DNA of 64,000 nucleotides from Modicisalibacter coralii (GTDB lineage: Bacteria; Pseudomonadota; Gammaproteobacteria; Pseudomonadales; Halomonadaceae): NCBI RefSeq assembly GCF_004117855.1, contig NZ_QWBW01000027.1:1-64000 (forward strand), in the 5' to 3' direction. The position numbers and the translations under genes are program-made. The notes beneath the pieces are model-generated. The model did not search any database and was not told where the DNA came from. It saw only the letters and a program-made list of their open reading frames with translations. This document shows, one piece after another, positions 40,898 to 51,306 of the stretch (the stretch's first letter is position 1; every line of letters starts with the position of its first letter).

Positions 40898-42382
40898 TCA
40901 GCCACTGGGAATCCTCAGCACCTGGCCCACGCGGATCACGTCGCCGTCGAGCTCGTTGGCCTGGCGCAGGGCGCTGAGCGAGACCCGGTGACGCGAGGCG
41001 ATCTCGGAGAGCGTGTCGCCCGGCTGGATGCGGTACTCGTTGGCCTGCTGGGCACGCTGCTGGTCGCGCTGCCAGGCGAGCAGGCTGCTGGGCGGCGGGT
41101 TCTGATGGAAGTGCGCGTCGAGCCCGGCGAAGATCGACTGTGCCAGCTTGCGCTGGTAACCGGGATCCTTGAGCCGGCGCTCCTCGCGCGGATTGGAGAT
41201 GAACCCGGTCTCGACCAGCAGCGAGGGAATGTCCGGCGACTTGAGCACCACGAAGCCGGCCTGCTCGACCCGCGACTTGTGCAGGCTGTTGATCTTGTCG
41301 AGCTGATCCAGCACCTGACCGCCGGCGGCCAGCGAGTCGTTGAGCGTGGCGGTCATGGTCAGGTCCAGCAACACCCCGCGCAGGGTCTCGTCCTTGTCGG
41401 CCAGGTTCAGGTTGCCGTCGACACCGCCGATCAGGTCCGAGCGGTTCTCCTTGGCGGCCAGCCACTTGCCGGTTTCCGAGGTCGCCCCGCTCTGCGACAG
41501 CGCGAACACCGAGCTGCCGGTGGGCCGCGGGCTCTTGAAGGCATCGGCATGGATCGAGACGAAGAAGTCCGCCTTCTGCTGCCGCGCCAGCAGGGTTCGC
41601 TGGCGCAGGCCGACATAATAGTCGCCGTCGCGGGTCAATATCGCCTTGAAGCCGGGCGTGTTGTCGATGATCGCCTTGAGCTTGCGGGCGATCGCCAGCG
41701 TGATGTCCTTCTCGTGGGTGCCGTCGGCACCGGTGGCACCGGGGTCCTCGCCGCCGTGGCCGGCATCCACGGCGATGATGATGTCGCGCTTGGGATGCGG
41801 CTTGGCCTTTTCACGCGAATCGACCGTCGCCGGCTGGGCCTTGCCGGACGCCTTGGCCTGGGCCTTGGCCAGGCCGGCGGCGATCTCCTGCTCGCGAATC
41901 ATCGCCTCGATGGGATCGATCGGATCGCTGACCGCACTCTCGCCGGGGTACTCCAGGTCGACCACCAGTCGGTGGCTGTACTGATCGTTGGGCGGCAACG
42001 CGAAATGGTGGGGCTCGACCGCACGATTCAGGTCGAGTACCACGCGCAGGTCGTCACCGTGACGCACCCCGGTACGGATGTCGTCGATCGCGCTGTCGGC
42101 CAGGTCGACGTCGCCGGTGTTCGCATCGAGCCGGGTATCGCTGAGATCGATCACCAGACGTCGCGGGTTGTCCAGCGTGAAGATGCTGGCCTTGGGGGTA
42201 TCGGTCATGTCGAAGACCAGACGCACGTGGTCCGGCGCCGACCACAGGCGCAGATTGTCGACGCTGTTGGCGCTGGCCAGCCCGCAGGCCAGCGCGGCGA
42301 CGACACCCAGCAGGGCCGCCATCGCCCGCCGCCCGGTACCGGCGCCGCGACGGCGACGCGTTGAACGTAACAAACCAATCAT
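40898..42382 (-). CDS. amiB: N-acetylmuramoyl-L-alanine amidase (AMIN, Amidase_3, LysM)
   Basis: A 494-residue cell-wall hydrolase. A signal peptide ([19 protein letters not shown]) leads to an AMIN domain (about residues 38-145) that targets the septum. The catalytic Amidase_3 domain starts [19 protein letters not shown] with the zinc-binding His, has [11 protein letters not shown] and ends with [11 protein letters not shown], carrying the catalytic Glu. A C-terminal LysM repeat ([20 protein letters not shown]) binds peptidoglycan. It helps separate daughter cells. The gene starts 3 bases after the tsaE stop. Confidence 0.95.
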   Translation of the reverse strand: MIGLLRSTRRRRGAGTGRRAMAALLGVVAALACGLASANSVDNLRLWSAPDHVRLVFDMTDTPKASIFTLDNPRRLVIDLSDTRLDANTGDVDLADSAIDDIRTGVRHGDDLRVVLDLNRAVEPHHFALPPNDQYSHRLVVDLEYPGESAVSDPIDPIEAMIREQEIAAGLAKAQAKASGKAQPATVDSREKAKPHPKRDIIIAVDAGHGGEDPGATGADGTHEKDITLAIARKLKAIIDNTPGFKAILTRDGDYYVGLRQRTLLARQQKADFFVSIHADAFKSPRPTGSSVFALSQSGATSETGKWLAAKENRSDLIGGVDGNLNLADKDETLRGVLLDLTMTATLNDSLAAGGQVLDQLDKINSLHKSRVEQAGFVVLKSPDIPSLLVETGFISNPREERRLKDPGYQRKLAQSIFAGLDAHFHQNPPPSSLLAWQRDQQRAQQANEYRIQPGDTLSEIASRHRVSLSALRQANELDGDVIRVGQVLRIPSG

Positions 42383-42385
42383 GAA

Positions 42386-42862
42386 CTATCGGATATCCTT
42401 GTCGACGTCGGCGCTCGACAGACGGGCGATCACCGTCTCGCCCAGCGGGCTCCCGGCCTGCAAATGCGCCTCACGCCCGACCGCGGCCACGCGCAGCCCC
42501 ACGTACAGATCCGCCGGCGGCAGGAACCCCTCGCCGCGGCTCGGCCACTCGACGAGATTCAGCGCCTCGCCGTCGAGCAGGTCGCGCGCGCCGATGAACT
42601 CCAGTTCCTCGGGATCGCCCAGCCGATAGAGATCGAAATGATGGACCCGCGCCGCGTCCAGCTCGTAAGGCTCCACCAGGGTATAGGTGGGGCTCTTCAC
42701 CGCGCCCTGGTAGCCGTAGGCGCGCAGGATGCCGCGCGCCAGGGTGGTCTTGCCGGCCCCCAGCTCACCGTCGAGATAGACGCAGCCACGCCCGGCCAGG
42801 GCACGCCCCAACGCTTCGCCGAAAGCGACATGCGCGGATTCGTCGGGCAGGGAGATATCCAT
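42386..42862 (-). CDS. tsaE: TsaE, ATPase for tRNA threonylcarbamoyladenosine synthesis
   Basis: A 158-residue P-loop protein with GELGAGKTTLARGIL (Walker A) near residue 33, VKSPTYTLVEPY and FDLYRLGDPEELEFIG. NLVEWPSRG holds the conserved E-W. TsaE acts with TsaB and TsaD in t6A37 modification of tRNA. I chose ATG 42862 over a TTG at 42880 that overlaps the end of nnrD. It sits between nnrD and amiB, the usual order. Confidence 0.95.
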   Translation of the reverse strand: MDISLPDESAHVAFGEALGRALAGRGCVYLDGELGAGKTTLARGILRAYGYQGAVKSPTYTLVEPYELDAARVHHFDLYRLGDPEELEFIGARDLLDGEALNLVEWPSRGEGFLPPADLYVGLRVAAVGREAHLQAGSPLGETVIARLSSADVDKDIR

Positions 42863-42876
42863 TGTCGTGTCGGGGT

Positions 42877-44379
42877 TCAACCATTCACCAGGATTCGCGC
42901 ATAGGATGCCAGATCGCCCGCCAGCAGGCCACGTTCGCCGTGCTCGTCCGCCGCCCGGTCGGCGGCGCGGGCGTGGAGGACCACGCCGACCCGGGCCGCC
43001 GTCTCCGGTGACAGCCCCTGGGCGACGAGCGCCCCGAGCAGCCCCGACAGCACATCGCCCATGCCACCGCTGGCCATGCCCGGATTACCGTAGGAGCAGA
43101 CGCCGATGCCGGCGGGCCCCGCGACCAGGCTGCCGGCGCCCTTGAGCAGCACCGTTCCGCCACGGGCCGCCTGCAACTGGCGCACCGCGGCGAGCCGGTC
43201 GGCCTGGATCTCGGCGCCACCCAGCCCCAGCAGGCGCCCCGCTTCGCCGGGGTGCGGGGTGAGTATCCAGTCGTCGCGCCGGACCTCGGGCCAGTGCGTG
43301 ACCAGCAGGTTGAGCGCATCGGCATCCACGACCAGCGGCTTGCCGGCTTCCAGGGCCGCCTGGAAGAGCCCCTGCCCCCAGGCATCCTGGCCCAACCCGG
43401 GCCCGACGACGATCACGTCGGCCGCCTCGATCAGGCCCCGGGCATCGCTCACGCCGCGCACGCCCCTCGCCATCACCTCGGGGGTGCGGGTGAGACTGGC
43501 GCTGACATGCTCCGGCGCCGTCGCCAGGCTGACCTTGCCGGCGCCCAGGCGCGCGGCGGTCTGGCTGGCGAGCAGCGCCGCCCCGCCGAAGCCGGGCGCG
43601 CCGCCGAGCACCAGCACGTGGCCGAAATCGCCCTTGTGGCTACTGCGCGGGCGCGGCGGCAGCATCTCGCCGACGATCGCCGCCTCGAGCAGCTCGGCCA
43701 CCGGCCGCAGGTCGCGCATCGCCTCGGCCCGACTGCCCAGCCCCCGGAACATGAGTTCGCCGACGTGATCCGGCGCCCGGCCGGTATGCAGCCCGAGCTT
43801 GTCGGCGATGAAGGTGACGGTGAGATCGGCCTGTACCGCGCGGCCCAGGACCGCCCCACTGTCCGCCGCCAGCCCCGAGGGGATGTCGACGGCCAGCACC
43901 GGCCGACCACTGTCGTTGATGGCATCGATCGCCGCGGCGTAGGGCTCGCGCACCTCGCCACCCAGCCCCGTACCGAGCAGGGCATCGACCACCACATCGC
44001 CGTTCAGCGGTGTGCCGGGGCGCCAGGGTTCGGCGCGCAGTCCGGCCAGCGTCGCCGTCTCGTGGGCGAGCGCCGCTTCGCCCTTGAGCGCCTCGGGCTC
44101 GCGCACCGCGAGCAACTGCACCGCCAGCCCCTCGCCGGCGGCGAGCGCGGCGATCACGTAACCGTCGCCGGCGTTGTTGCCGGCGCCACACAACACGCTC
44201 AGTCGCCGTGCCTCGGGCCAGCGACGACGCAGCTCGGCATAGGCGGCACGGGCCGCCCGGCGCATCAGCGCGAAGCCCGCCGCCTCGTCACCCGGCTCCG
44301 CACTGGCGGCGATCACCCGCCGGTCGATCTCGCGCACCTGATCGGCCAGATAGAGCGAACGACTGGAATGGCTCGACAT
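42877..44379 (-). CDS. nnrD: Bifunctional NAD(P)HX epimerase / dehydratase
   Basis: A 500-residue two-domain repair enzyme. The N-terminal YjeF epimerase domain (to about residue 205) includes SVLCGAGNNAGDGYVIAA. The C-terminal ADP-dependent dehydratase domain has GHVLVLGGAPGFGGAALLA, LVVDADALNLL, LTPHPGEAGRLLG and the nucleotide site GNPGMASGGMGDVLSGL. It repairs damaged (hydrated) NADH and NADPH. ATG 44379 follows GGAGGAGA at 6 bases. It heads the minus-strand series to hflC. A palindromic repeat element begins 20 bases upstream. Confidence 0.95.
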   Translation of the reverse strand: MSSHSSRSLYLADQVREIDRRVIAASAEPGDEAAGFALMRRAARAAYAELRRRWPEARRLSVLCGAGNNAGDGYVIAALAAGEGLAVQLLAVREPEALKGEAALAHETATLAGLRAEPWRPGTPLNGDVVVDALLGTGLGGEVREPYAAAIDAINDSGRPVLAVDIPSGLAADSGAVLGRAVQADLTVTFIADKLGLHTGRAPDHVGELMFRGLGSRAEAMRDLRPVAELLEAAIVGEMLPPRPRSSHKGDFGHVLVLGGAPGFGGAALLASQTAARLGAGKVSLATAPEHVSASLTRTPEVMARGVRGVSDARGLIEAADVIVVGPGLGQDAWGQGLFQAALEAGKPLVVDADALNLLVTHWPEVRRDDWILTPHPGEAGRLLGLGGAEIQADRLAAVRQLQAARGGTVLLKGAGSLVAGPAGIGVCSYGNPGMASGGMGDVLSGLLGALVAQGLSPETAARVGVVLHARAADRAADEHGERGLLAGDLASYARILVNG

Positions 44380-44398
44380 TGTCTCCTCCGCGGTAGGG

Positions 44399-44532
44399 TT
44401 TGTACGAAAAGTCGGCGAGCGAAGGCAAGACAAGGCAAAAATCGGCGAAAAGCGGAGTTTACGGAGTGTAAATGAGCATTTTGAGCCGATTTTTAACGCC
44501 GTATTGCCGAGCGCAGGCAGTTTTCGTACAAA
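44399..44532. repeat. Nested-palindrome repeat element, copy 2 (nnrD/queG)
   Basis: The element has perfect 12-bp terminal inverted repeats, TTTGTACGAAAA (44399-44410) and TTTTCGTACAAA (44521-44532). Inside lies a second perfect pair, AAAAATCGGC (44437-44446) and GCCGATTTTT (44485-44494), then a central hairpin TTTAC-GGAGT-GTAAA (44458-44472). The core AAAAGCGGAGTT and the right part with AACGCCG and GAGCGCAGGCAG recur in the copy at 18402-18520. It has no coding capacity. It resembles a MITE-like intergenic element and separates the divergent nnrD and queG genes. Confidence 0.85.
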
Positions 44533-44629
44533 GACTAGGAACATGGTTTGGTGAATCTGGCGAATAGTGTAGGCTGCGCCCCTTTCTTCCTGCAGCCTCC
44601 CTGCAGCACCAGCGACCCGACGTGGACTC

Positions 44630-45855
<1,226 letters not shown>

Positions 45856-45856
45856 A

Positions 45857-46441
45857 TCACTCCTCTTCGTCATCCCTGGGCGGCTCGAGATTGAGGAAGG
45901 TCCGCCGGTAATGACGCAACTCCGCCACCGACTCGCGGATGTCGTCGAGCGCCTGGTGGGTGTTGCGCTTCTCGAAGCCCTTGAGCGCCTCGGGGTTCCA
46001 GCGTTTGGCGAGTTCCTTCAGCGTCGAGACATCGAGATTGCGATAGTGGAAGAACGCCAGCAGCTCGGGCATCTCGCGTTCGAGAAAGCGCCGGTCCTGG
46101 TGAACGCTGTTGCCGCACACCGGCGAGGAGTTGGGCGCCACGTATTGCGCCAGGAAATCCAGCGTCCGGCGCTCGGCGGTCGCGGTATCCACCGTGCTCG
46201 CCTTGACCCGATCGATCAGCCCCGACTCGCCGTGGGTCTTGGTGTTCCATTCGTCCATCGCCCCGAGCAGGGCATCGGACTGCTTGACGGCGATCACCGG
46301 CCCTTCGGCGACGAGGTTCAACTCGCCGTCGGTGATCAGCGTCGCCACCTCGATGATCCGCTCCTTGTCGGGATCGAGGCCGGTCATCTCGAGATCGATC
46401 CACACCAGCAGATCGTTGCGCGGGGCGGCAGAGTCGGCCAT
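45857..46441 (-). CDS. orn: Oligoribonuclease
   Basis: A 194-residue DEDDh exonuclease. Exo I is [13 protein letters not shown], Exo II is [14 protein letters not shown] and Exo III is [17 protein letters not shown], with the catalytic Asp, Glu and His in place. Orn degrades two- to five-base RNAs and clears pGpG, the breakdown product of c-di-GMP, so it indirectly affects c-di-GMP signalling such as that expected for the Alg44-like protein of this window. The start lies about 140 bases from rsgA, read divergently. Confidence 0.97.
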   Translation of the reverse strand: MADSAAPRNDLLVWIDLEMTGLDPDKERIIEVATLITDGELNLVAEGPVIAVKQSDALLGAMDEWNTKTHGESGLIDRVKASTVDTATAERRTLDFLAQYVAPNSSPVCGNSVHQDRRFLEREMPELLAFFHYRNLDVSTLKELAKRWNPEALKGFEKRNTHQALDDIRESVAELRHYRRTFLNLEPPRDDEEE

Positions 46442-46580
46442 GAGGGCTCCTTGATTACGGGACGCATCGCCGGTCTGAACGAGGCCATGGCGCGTGCGTT
46501 CGCGGCAACGCCGTCAGGGGCTCGGACAGCCACGGCATGGCTGGTTACAATGGGGCCATTGTACGCTCCCTCGAGGCCCC

Positions 46581-47594
46581 ATGAGCAAACGCAAGCTGAC
46601 CCGCCAGCAACGCTGGCGCATCGAGAAGATCCAGGCCGAGCGCGCGGCACGCGCCGACAAGCAGACCGAGCGCGAGAGCCAGGCGCTGGAGGCGGGCGAA
46701 TACGGCCACGAGCAGCCCGGCCGGGTGATCGCCCACTTCGGCCGCAGCCTGGACATCCGCGGCAATGACGACGATGCCCTGCATCGTTGCCACCTGCGCG
46801 CCAACCTCGACAGCCTGGTCACCGGCGACCGGGTGATATGGCGCCAGGCCACCGACGGCAGCGGCGTGGTGGTGGCCCGCGATGCCCGCGACAACGTGCT
46901 CGAGCGCCCCGATCCGCGCGGCCAGCTCAAGCCGGTCGCCGCCAACATCGATCAGATCCTGATCGTCTTCGCCGTGGAGCCCGCGCCGTTCGCCAACCTC
47001 ATCGACCGCTACCTGGTCGCCGCCGAGGCCACCGGCATCACGCCTGTCCTGGTGCTCAACAAGACCGACCTGCTGCCCGAGGGCGGCGGCGAGCTGGGCC
47101 GGCTGCTGGAACGCTACCGCGCGCTGGGCTATCAGGTGGTGCGCGCCACCACCCGGGGCGCCACCGGCCTCGATGCCCTGCACGCGCAGCTCACCGGGCG
47201 CACGTCGGTGTTCGTCGGGCAGAGCGGGGTCGGCAAGTCCTCACTCATCGACCGCCTGCTGCCGGACGAGGCCCTGCGCATCGGCGCGCTCTCCGAGGAG
47301 TCGCGCAAGGGAACCCACACCACCACCACCGCCCGGCTCTACACGCTGCCCGCCGGCGGCGAACTGATCGACTCCCCGGGGATCCGCGAGTTCGGCCTCG
47401 GCCATCTCGATGAGACGCGGATCACCGACGGCTTCATCGAGTTTCGCGACTACCTGGGCCGCTGCCGTTTCCGTGACTGCCGCCACCGCAACGAACCCGG
47501 CTGTGCACTGCTCGATGCCGTCGACCGCGAGGCGATCAGTGCCGAGCGCTTCGCCAGCTACCGGCGCATTCTCGACGGCCTCGACGACCGCTGA
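46581..47594 (+). CDS. rsgA: Ribosome small-subunit GTPase RsgA
   Basis: A 337-residue circularly permuted GTPase. After a basic N-terminus (MSKRKLTRQQRWRIEKIQAE) and an OB-fold come the permuted motifs: NKTDLL (G4), then GQSGVGKSSLIDRL (G1) and DSPGIREFGL (G3). The C-terminal zinc knuckle is CRFRDCRHRNEPGCAL. RsgA checks late 30S maturation near the decoding centre. I chose ATG 46581, matching the conserved N-terminus. It follows orn divergently, as in Pseudomonas and E. coli. Confidence 0.96.
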   Translation: MSKRKLTRQQRWRIEKIQAERAARADKQTERESQALEAGEYGHEQPGRVIAHFGRSLDIRGNDDDALHRCHLRANLDSLVTGDRVIWRQATDGSGVVVARDARDNVLERPDPRGQLKPVAANIDQILIVFAVEPAPFANLIDRYLVAAEATGITPVLVLNKTDLLPEGGGELGRLLERYRALGYQVVRATTRGATGLDALHAQLTGRTSVFVGQSGVGKSSLIDRLLPDEALRIGALSEESRKGTHTTTTARLYTLPAGGELIDSPGIREFGLGHLDETRITDGFIEFRDYLGRCRFRDCRHRNEPGCALLDAVDREAISAERFASYRRILDGLDDR

Positions 47595-47617
47595 CCCGCC
47601 GGCCGGCAGCAACCACA

Positions 47618-47637
47618 CCGGGCCTCGCGAGGCCCGG
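47618..47637 (+). terminator. Perfect palindrome after rsgA, possible terminator
   Basis: CCGGGCCTCGCGAGGCCCGG is a perfect 20-bp palindrome 23 bases after the rsgA stop. No T run follows, so it may be a weak or Rho-assisted end or a processing signal. Confidence 0.5.
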
Positions 47638-47698
47638 GTGGCTGTGCCATCATCCCCATCATTGCCTGGCGATTCCGCTTCCCGGAAAGGAGTGACCG

Positions 47699-48529
47699 AT
47701 GAGTTCCGAAGACAACCTGCTGCCCCTGATCGTCGAGCCGGAACAGCTTGCCGAGCGACTCGACGAACCGCAGCTGTTGATCGTCGACGTACCGCTCAAG
47801 GCCGACAGCTACGGCGAGGGCCATGTACCCGGCGCGGTGTTCCTCGATCATCGCCGGCTGATGGTCGGCAGCGGCGAGGTGCCCAACGACGTGCCCGACG
47901 AGGCGGCATTGTCGGCGCTGTTCGCGTCGCTGGGGCTGACCCGCGACACCCACGTCGTTGCCTACGACGACGAGGGCGGCGGCTGGGCCGGACGCCTGCT
48001 GTGGACCCTCGAGCTGATCGGCCATACCCGCTACTCCTACCTCAATGGGGGCATCCAGGCCTGGCGGGCCGCCGGCCTGGAACAATCCACCACGCCGCAC
48101 GAGCCCACGCCCAGCGACTATCGCGCCGAGATCCTCAACCCCGCGGTGATGATCGAACGCGAGGAAATCGCCGAGCGCCTCGCCGACAGGACGCTGGCGG
48201 TCTGGGATGCCCGCTCGCCCGAGGAGTACCGCGGCGAGAAGGGCCAGAACAAGCACCTGGGGCACATCCCCGGCGCGGTCAACATGCAGTGGACCGACGC
48301 CATGGATCGCGAGCGCAACCTGCGTATCCGCGACTACGCCGAACTGATCACCGAACTCGAGGCGCTGGGGCTCACCCCCGACATGGAAGTCGTCACTCAC
48401 TGCCAGAGCCATCACCGCAGCGGCTTCACCTGGCTGGTGGGCAAGGCGCTGGGCTTCGAGAAGATCCGCGGCTACCCCGGCTCCTGGCAGGAATGGGGCA
48501 ACCGCGACGACACGCCGATCGAGACGTAG
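47699..48529 (+). CDS. rhdA: RhdA-type thiosulfate/mercaptopyruvate sulfurtransferase
   Basis: A 276-residue two-domain rhodanese. The active-site Cys is near residue 234 in the loop THCQSHHRSGFTW, which resembles the CQTHHR loop of Azotobacter vinelandii RhdA, not the CGSGVTA loop of SseA. AGRLLWTLELIGHTRYSYLNGG and PEEYRGEKGQNKHLGHIPGA are conserved rhodanese stretches. RhdA moves sulphane sulphur to acceptors. In Pseudomonas rhdA lies directly before psd; here 6.8 kb of accessory DNA separates them. GGAAAGGAG precedes the ATG. Confidence 0.9.
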   Translation: MSSEDNLLPLIVEPEQLAERLDEPQLLIVDVPLKADSYGEGHVPGAVFLDHRRLMVGSGEVPNDVPDEAALSALFASLGLTRDTHVVAYDDEGGGWAGRLLWTLELIGHTRYSYLNGGIQAWRAAGLEQSTTPHEPTPSDYRAEILNPAVMIEREEIAERLADRTLAVWDARSPEEYRGEKGQNKHLGHIPGAVNMQWTDAMDRERNLRIRDYAELITELEALGLTPDMEVVTHCQSHHRSGFTWLVGKALGFEKIRGYPGSWQEWGNRDDTPIET

Positions 48530-48539
48530 TGAACGGACA

Positions 48540-49136
48540 TCATGCCCGGGCGGTGAGATAGGGGCTCAGCACCCGATCCACCAGCGTGGCCACGAAGCAA
48601 CGGTCGATATCGCTGAATGACACCGTCAAGTGGTAGTAAACCGCTCCGTAAATGAGATCCAGGGCCAAAGCGGGATCGATGTCCGGGCGCAGTTCGCCTC
48701 GCGCGATGGCCGCCTCGATGGCCTCTTGGCCCAACTGGCGCCTGGGCGCGATCCAGCGTTCCACGAACGCTTCGCGCAGGTCGGGGTCGGCCTGTGCGGT
48801 CCCCAACAACTCCCGCAGCAGCTGCCCGCGCGGCCCTTCCAGGGCCCCCACCAATGCCCCGACGCTCTGGCAGAAGCTCTCGATGATGGGCAACTGCGCA
48901 TCATAGGCGATCATCGGCCCCACCTCGTCGAAGAAGGCATCCATGACGATCGCCGGGGCATTCGGCCAGCGCCGGTAGAGGGTCGACTTGGCCACCCCCG
49001 ACACGGCGGAGACGCGCTCGACGGTGGCATGCGGAAGGCCCCCTTCGAGCGCCAGGTCCAACGCTGCCCGCATGGCCTTCGGGGCCGCCGAGGCGCTGCG
49101 CGGCCGACCCGGTCTTGGAGAGGAAACTGAAGACAT
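48540..49136 (-). CDS. TetR-family repressor
   Basis: A 198-residue regulator with an N-terminal helix-turn-helix (about residues 21-60: AALDLALEGGLPHATVERVS, then GVAKSTLYRRWPNAPAIVMD) and a helical ligand domain. The start at 49136 has AAGGG upstream; a GTG at 49145 is less likely. It is divergent from the FAD-dehydrogenase gene, with a perfect palindrome between, so it likely represses both. The ligand is unknown. It converges on rhdA with 10 bases between stops. It belongs to the accessory segment. Confidence 0.88.
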   Translation of the reverse strand: MSSVSSPRPGRPRSASAAPKAMRAALDLALEGGLPHATVERVSAVSGVAKSTLYRRWPNAPAIVMDAFFDEVGPMIAYDAQLPIIESFCQSVGALVGALEGPRGQLLRELLGTAQADPDLREAFVERWIAPRRQLGQEAIEAAIARGELRPDIDPALALDLIYGAVYYHLTVSFSDIDRCFVATLVDRVLSPYLTARA

Positions 49137-49184
49137 TGATGACACCCTTGCCGAAAGCCACGCGAGAGGATTAGGATACTTCCT

Positions 49185-49204
49185 GATACGAAACGGCTCG
49201 TATC
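49185..49204. promoter_or_regulatory. Operator of the TetR / FAD-dehydrogenase divergent pair
   Basis: GATACGA-AACGGC-TCGTATC is a perfect 7-bp inverted repeat. It lies 48 bases from the TetR start and about 105 bases from the other gene. TetR-type sites are often palindromes of this size. Confidence 0.7.
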
Positions 49205-49309
49205 GATGCTATTGTCAGCGGCTCAACGATACCACGACACGCTTTGCAGCGGCCATTTCACGCCTTTTCGGGGCTCATGACCTCCATCAGCTAGCCGAGA
49301 GCGCCCATC

Positions 49310-50569
49310 ATGCAGCGCTACGATGTCGCCATCATCGGCGCCGGCCCAGCAGGCTTGGCCGCCGCGCAAAGACTCTCTCGCCAGGGGCGTCGGGTCATCC
49401 TCATCGACCAGGGCCGCGAAATCGGCGAGCGGGACAAGACGAGGCAAGCCGAACTGACCCAAGGCCATGGTGGCGCCGGGCTGTATTCGGACGGCAAGTT
49501 CTCGTTCTTCCCTTCCGCGACTCACCTTTGGCATCTACCCAGGCATGAAGCGCTGCATGATGCCTATGCCTGGACCTGTGAACTGCTCAACGCCTATGGC
49601 CTGGATACCCCGCCCTTCCCGGTCGATGCCAATGCCTATACCCCGGGTGTCGGTGACTGGGCGCTCAAGGACTATCCTTCCGACTATCTTTCACTCCAAG
49701 CGCGCCTGGAGCTAGTGTTCGGTCTGGTGAGCGGGCTCGAGGCCGACATCGCCCCACGGACTCGCCTGACGAGTGATCGCTATGATGAGTCGACGAAACG
49801 ACACCATCTAGGGCTGCAAGACACTCGACGGCATTACGAAATCGTCACCCGAACGCTGATCTGGGCGACCGGTCGTTTTGGCGCGCTCGACATTGGTGAT
49901 GACATCAAAAAAACCTTCCGCCGGCTGGAGGTCGGGTTTCGCATCGAACAACCCAGCGAACGCGCATTCTTTCGGCCTCTCTCCAATCTAGATCCCAAGC
50001 TGACACTGCGTTCCGCATCCGATGCCACCGAATGGCGAACCTTCTGTGCCTGTCGCAACGGCCGGACCGTTCTCACCCAGACACAAGGGTTGTGGACGGT
50101 CTCCGGACATTCCGATGGCCCGCCCTCGCAGCGTTCCAACGTCGGCTTCAACACGCGCATTCTCGATGAAGCCTTGGCAAGGCGTACCATCGAAACAATC
50201 AGGACCGCACTGCGCGAGCCCAGCGCCTATTACGAGATGCCGCTCAAGGCATGGCTCGAAGGGCAAGAAGGCGCCACCTCGACGATGGACACCGTTTACG
50301 GCAAGGAGGTGGCCCAAGCCATGCTCCAGGGCTTGCGGCAACTCATTCACAGATTCCCAGCCATCGAGCATGACGAGACCAAACTGATCGGCCCGACCCT
50401 GGAGGGTATCGGCTGGTACCCGAAGGTCGATGGCACGTTACGCATCCCGAATCGCCCCACCTGGGTCGTCGGCGACGCCTGCGGCTTATTTCGTGGTATC
50501 GTAGCGGCCTTCATCAGTGGCCACTACGCAGCCAGCTCCGTGCTGGAAACACTCGAGGAATATGCCTGA
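49310..50569 (+). CDS. FAD-dependent dehydrogenase (COG2509-like)
   Basis: A 419-residue protein with an N-terminal FAD-binding fold (MQRYDVAIIGAGPAGLAAAQ), the GHGGAGLYSDGKFSFFPSAT stretch near residue 51 that resembles the GxGGAGxxSDGK motif of COG2509 proteins, and a C-terminal FAD motif TWVVGDACGLFRGIVAAF. The substrate of this family is unknown; these are not typical membrane dehydrogenases. It is divergent from the TetR regulator and followed directly by a Nudix gene, ATG abutting its stop, so the three are probably one functional unit. Confidence 0.8.
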   Translation: MQRYDVAIIGAGPAGLAAAQRLSRQGRRVILIDQGREIGERDKTRQAELTQGHGGAGLYSDGKFSFFPSATHLWHLPRHEALHDAYAWTCELLNAYGLDTPPFPVDANAYTPGVGDWALKDYPSDYLSLQARLELVFGLVSGLEADIAPRTRLTSDRYDESTKRHHLGLQDTRRHYEIVTRTLIWATGRFGALDIGDDIKKTFRRLEVGFRIEQPSERAFFRPLSNLDPKLTLRSASDATEWRTFCACRNGRTVLTQTQGLWTVSGHSDGPPSQRSNVGFNTRILDEALARRTIETIRTALREPSAYYEMPLKAWLEGQEGATSTMDTVYGKEVAQAMLQGLRQLIHRFPAIEHDETKLIGPTLEGIGWYPKVDGTLRIPNRPTWVVGDACGLFRGIVAAFISGHYAASSVLETLEEYA

Positions 50570-51019
50570 ATGTCTCCGCCAGTTGCTTCAAGAGTCGGCG
50601 TCGGTGTCATCGTCACCCGTGCCGATGGCAATCTCCTGCTCGGCTACCGGATCAAGGCCGGTGAAACGCCCAGTTGGTGTTTGCCGGGCGGCCACGTCGA
50701 ACCCGGCGAGACATTCGAGACCGCCGCCCTGCGCGAGCTTCGCGAAGAAACCGGCATTGTCACGCAACGGCCGGCCGACATTTTCGCTATCCTGCAACAA
50801 CTGACCGCTCGTCATACGGCGATCACCGGCGCGGCGCAAGTATCCCTCGAGGACAACCTCGCCGAACCGCAAGTGACCGAGCCAGATGTCTTCGCCCGCT
50901 GGGCGTGGTTTCCGCAAGCAGCACTCCCCACGCCACTATTCCCGGCAAGTGATGCCGTGCTCAGTCTATGGCAGAGCGCTCCCTGCCCTGAGAGATGGCG
51001 CGCTTACAGCGTACTGTGA
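50570..51019 (+). CDS. Nudix hydrolase
   Basis: A 149-residue Nudix protein. The 23-residue Nudix box starts at [20 protein letters not shown] and ends ETGI, near residues 37-60, with all catalytic Glu present. Its start ATG follows the TGA of the FAD-dehydrogenase gene directly, so translation is coupled. The C-terminal sequence resembles nucleotide-triphosphate phosphatases (MutT-like, ADP-ribose-type cannot be excluded). The substrate is unknown. It is the last gene of ordinary base composition before the AT-rich block. Confidence 0.9.
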   Translation: MSPPVASRVGVGVIVTRADGNLLLGYRIKAGETPSWCLPGGHVEPGETFETAALRELREETGIVTQRPADIFAILQQLTARHTAITGAAQVSLEDNLAEPQVTEPDVFARWAWFPQAALPTPLFPASDAVLSLWQSAPCPERWRAYSVL

Positions 51020-51020
51020 A

Positions 51021-51306
51021 CTCAATTAAATAATACTGGACCGCCTGCGCGATTGCCTTGGCGATTAATTTAGCGCCATTGCCGAAGTAGTGCTCTGTAT
51101 ATATGATGCGGCCCACCTCAAAGCTTAAAGGGTATAAGCAAAGTCATTAGGGGAACAGTATGAGCGACGCTATCCAGGTGTCATCAGCGCCATAAGCCCG
51201 CAACCCATTAGAAAAGACCGCCTCCGATCCGCAAAGCCTTTCATTGCACTCAGCTCTCCATGTCTGATTAAAGCGCAAAATATTTACACAACCTCAATTA
51301 AATAAT
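51021..51306. repeat. 14-base direct repeat around an AT-rich gap
   Basis: CTCAATTAAATAAT occurs at 51021-51034 and again at 51293-51306, 272 bases apart. The second copy overlaps the 3' end of the first LysE-type gene. The gap between holds no gene. It marks the point where GC content falls sharply. Confidence 0.6.

Noticed and set aside
40373-42364. 663-codon open frame antisense to mutL and amiB
   Set aside because: The composition is that of a reverse-strand shadow, and mutL and amiB are certain.
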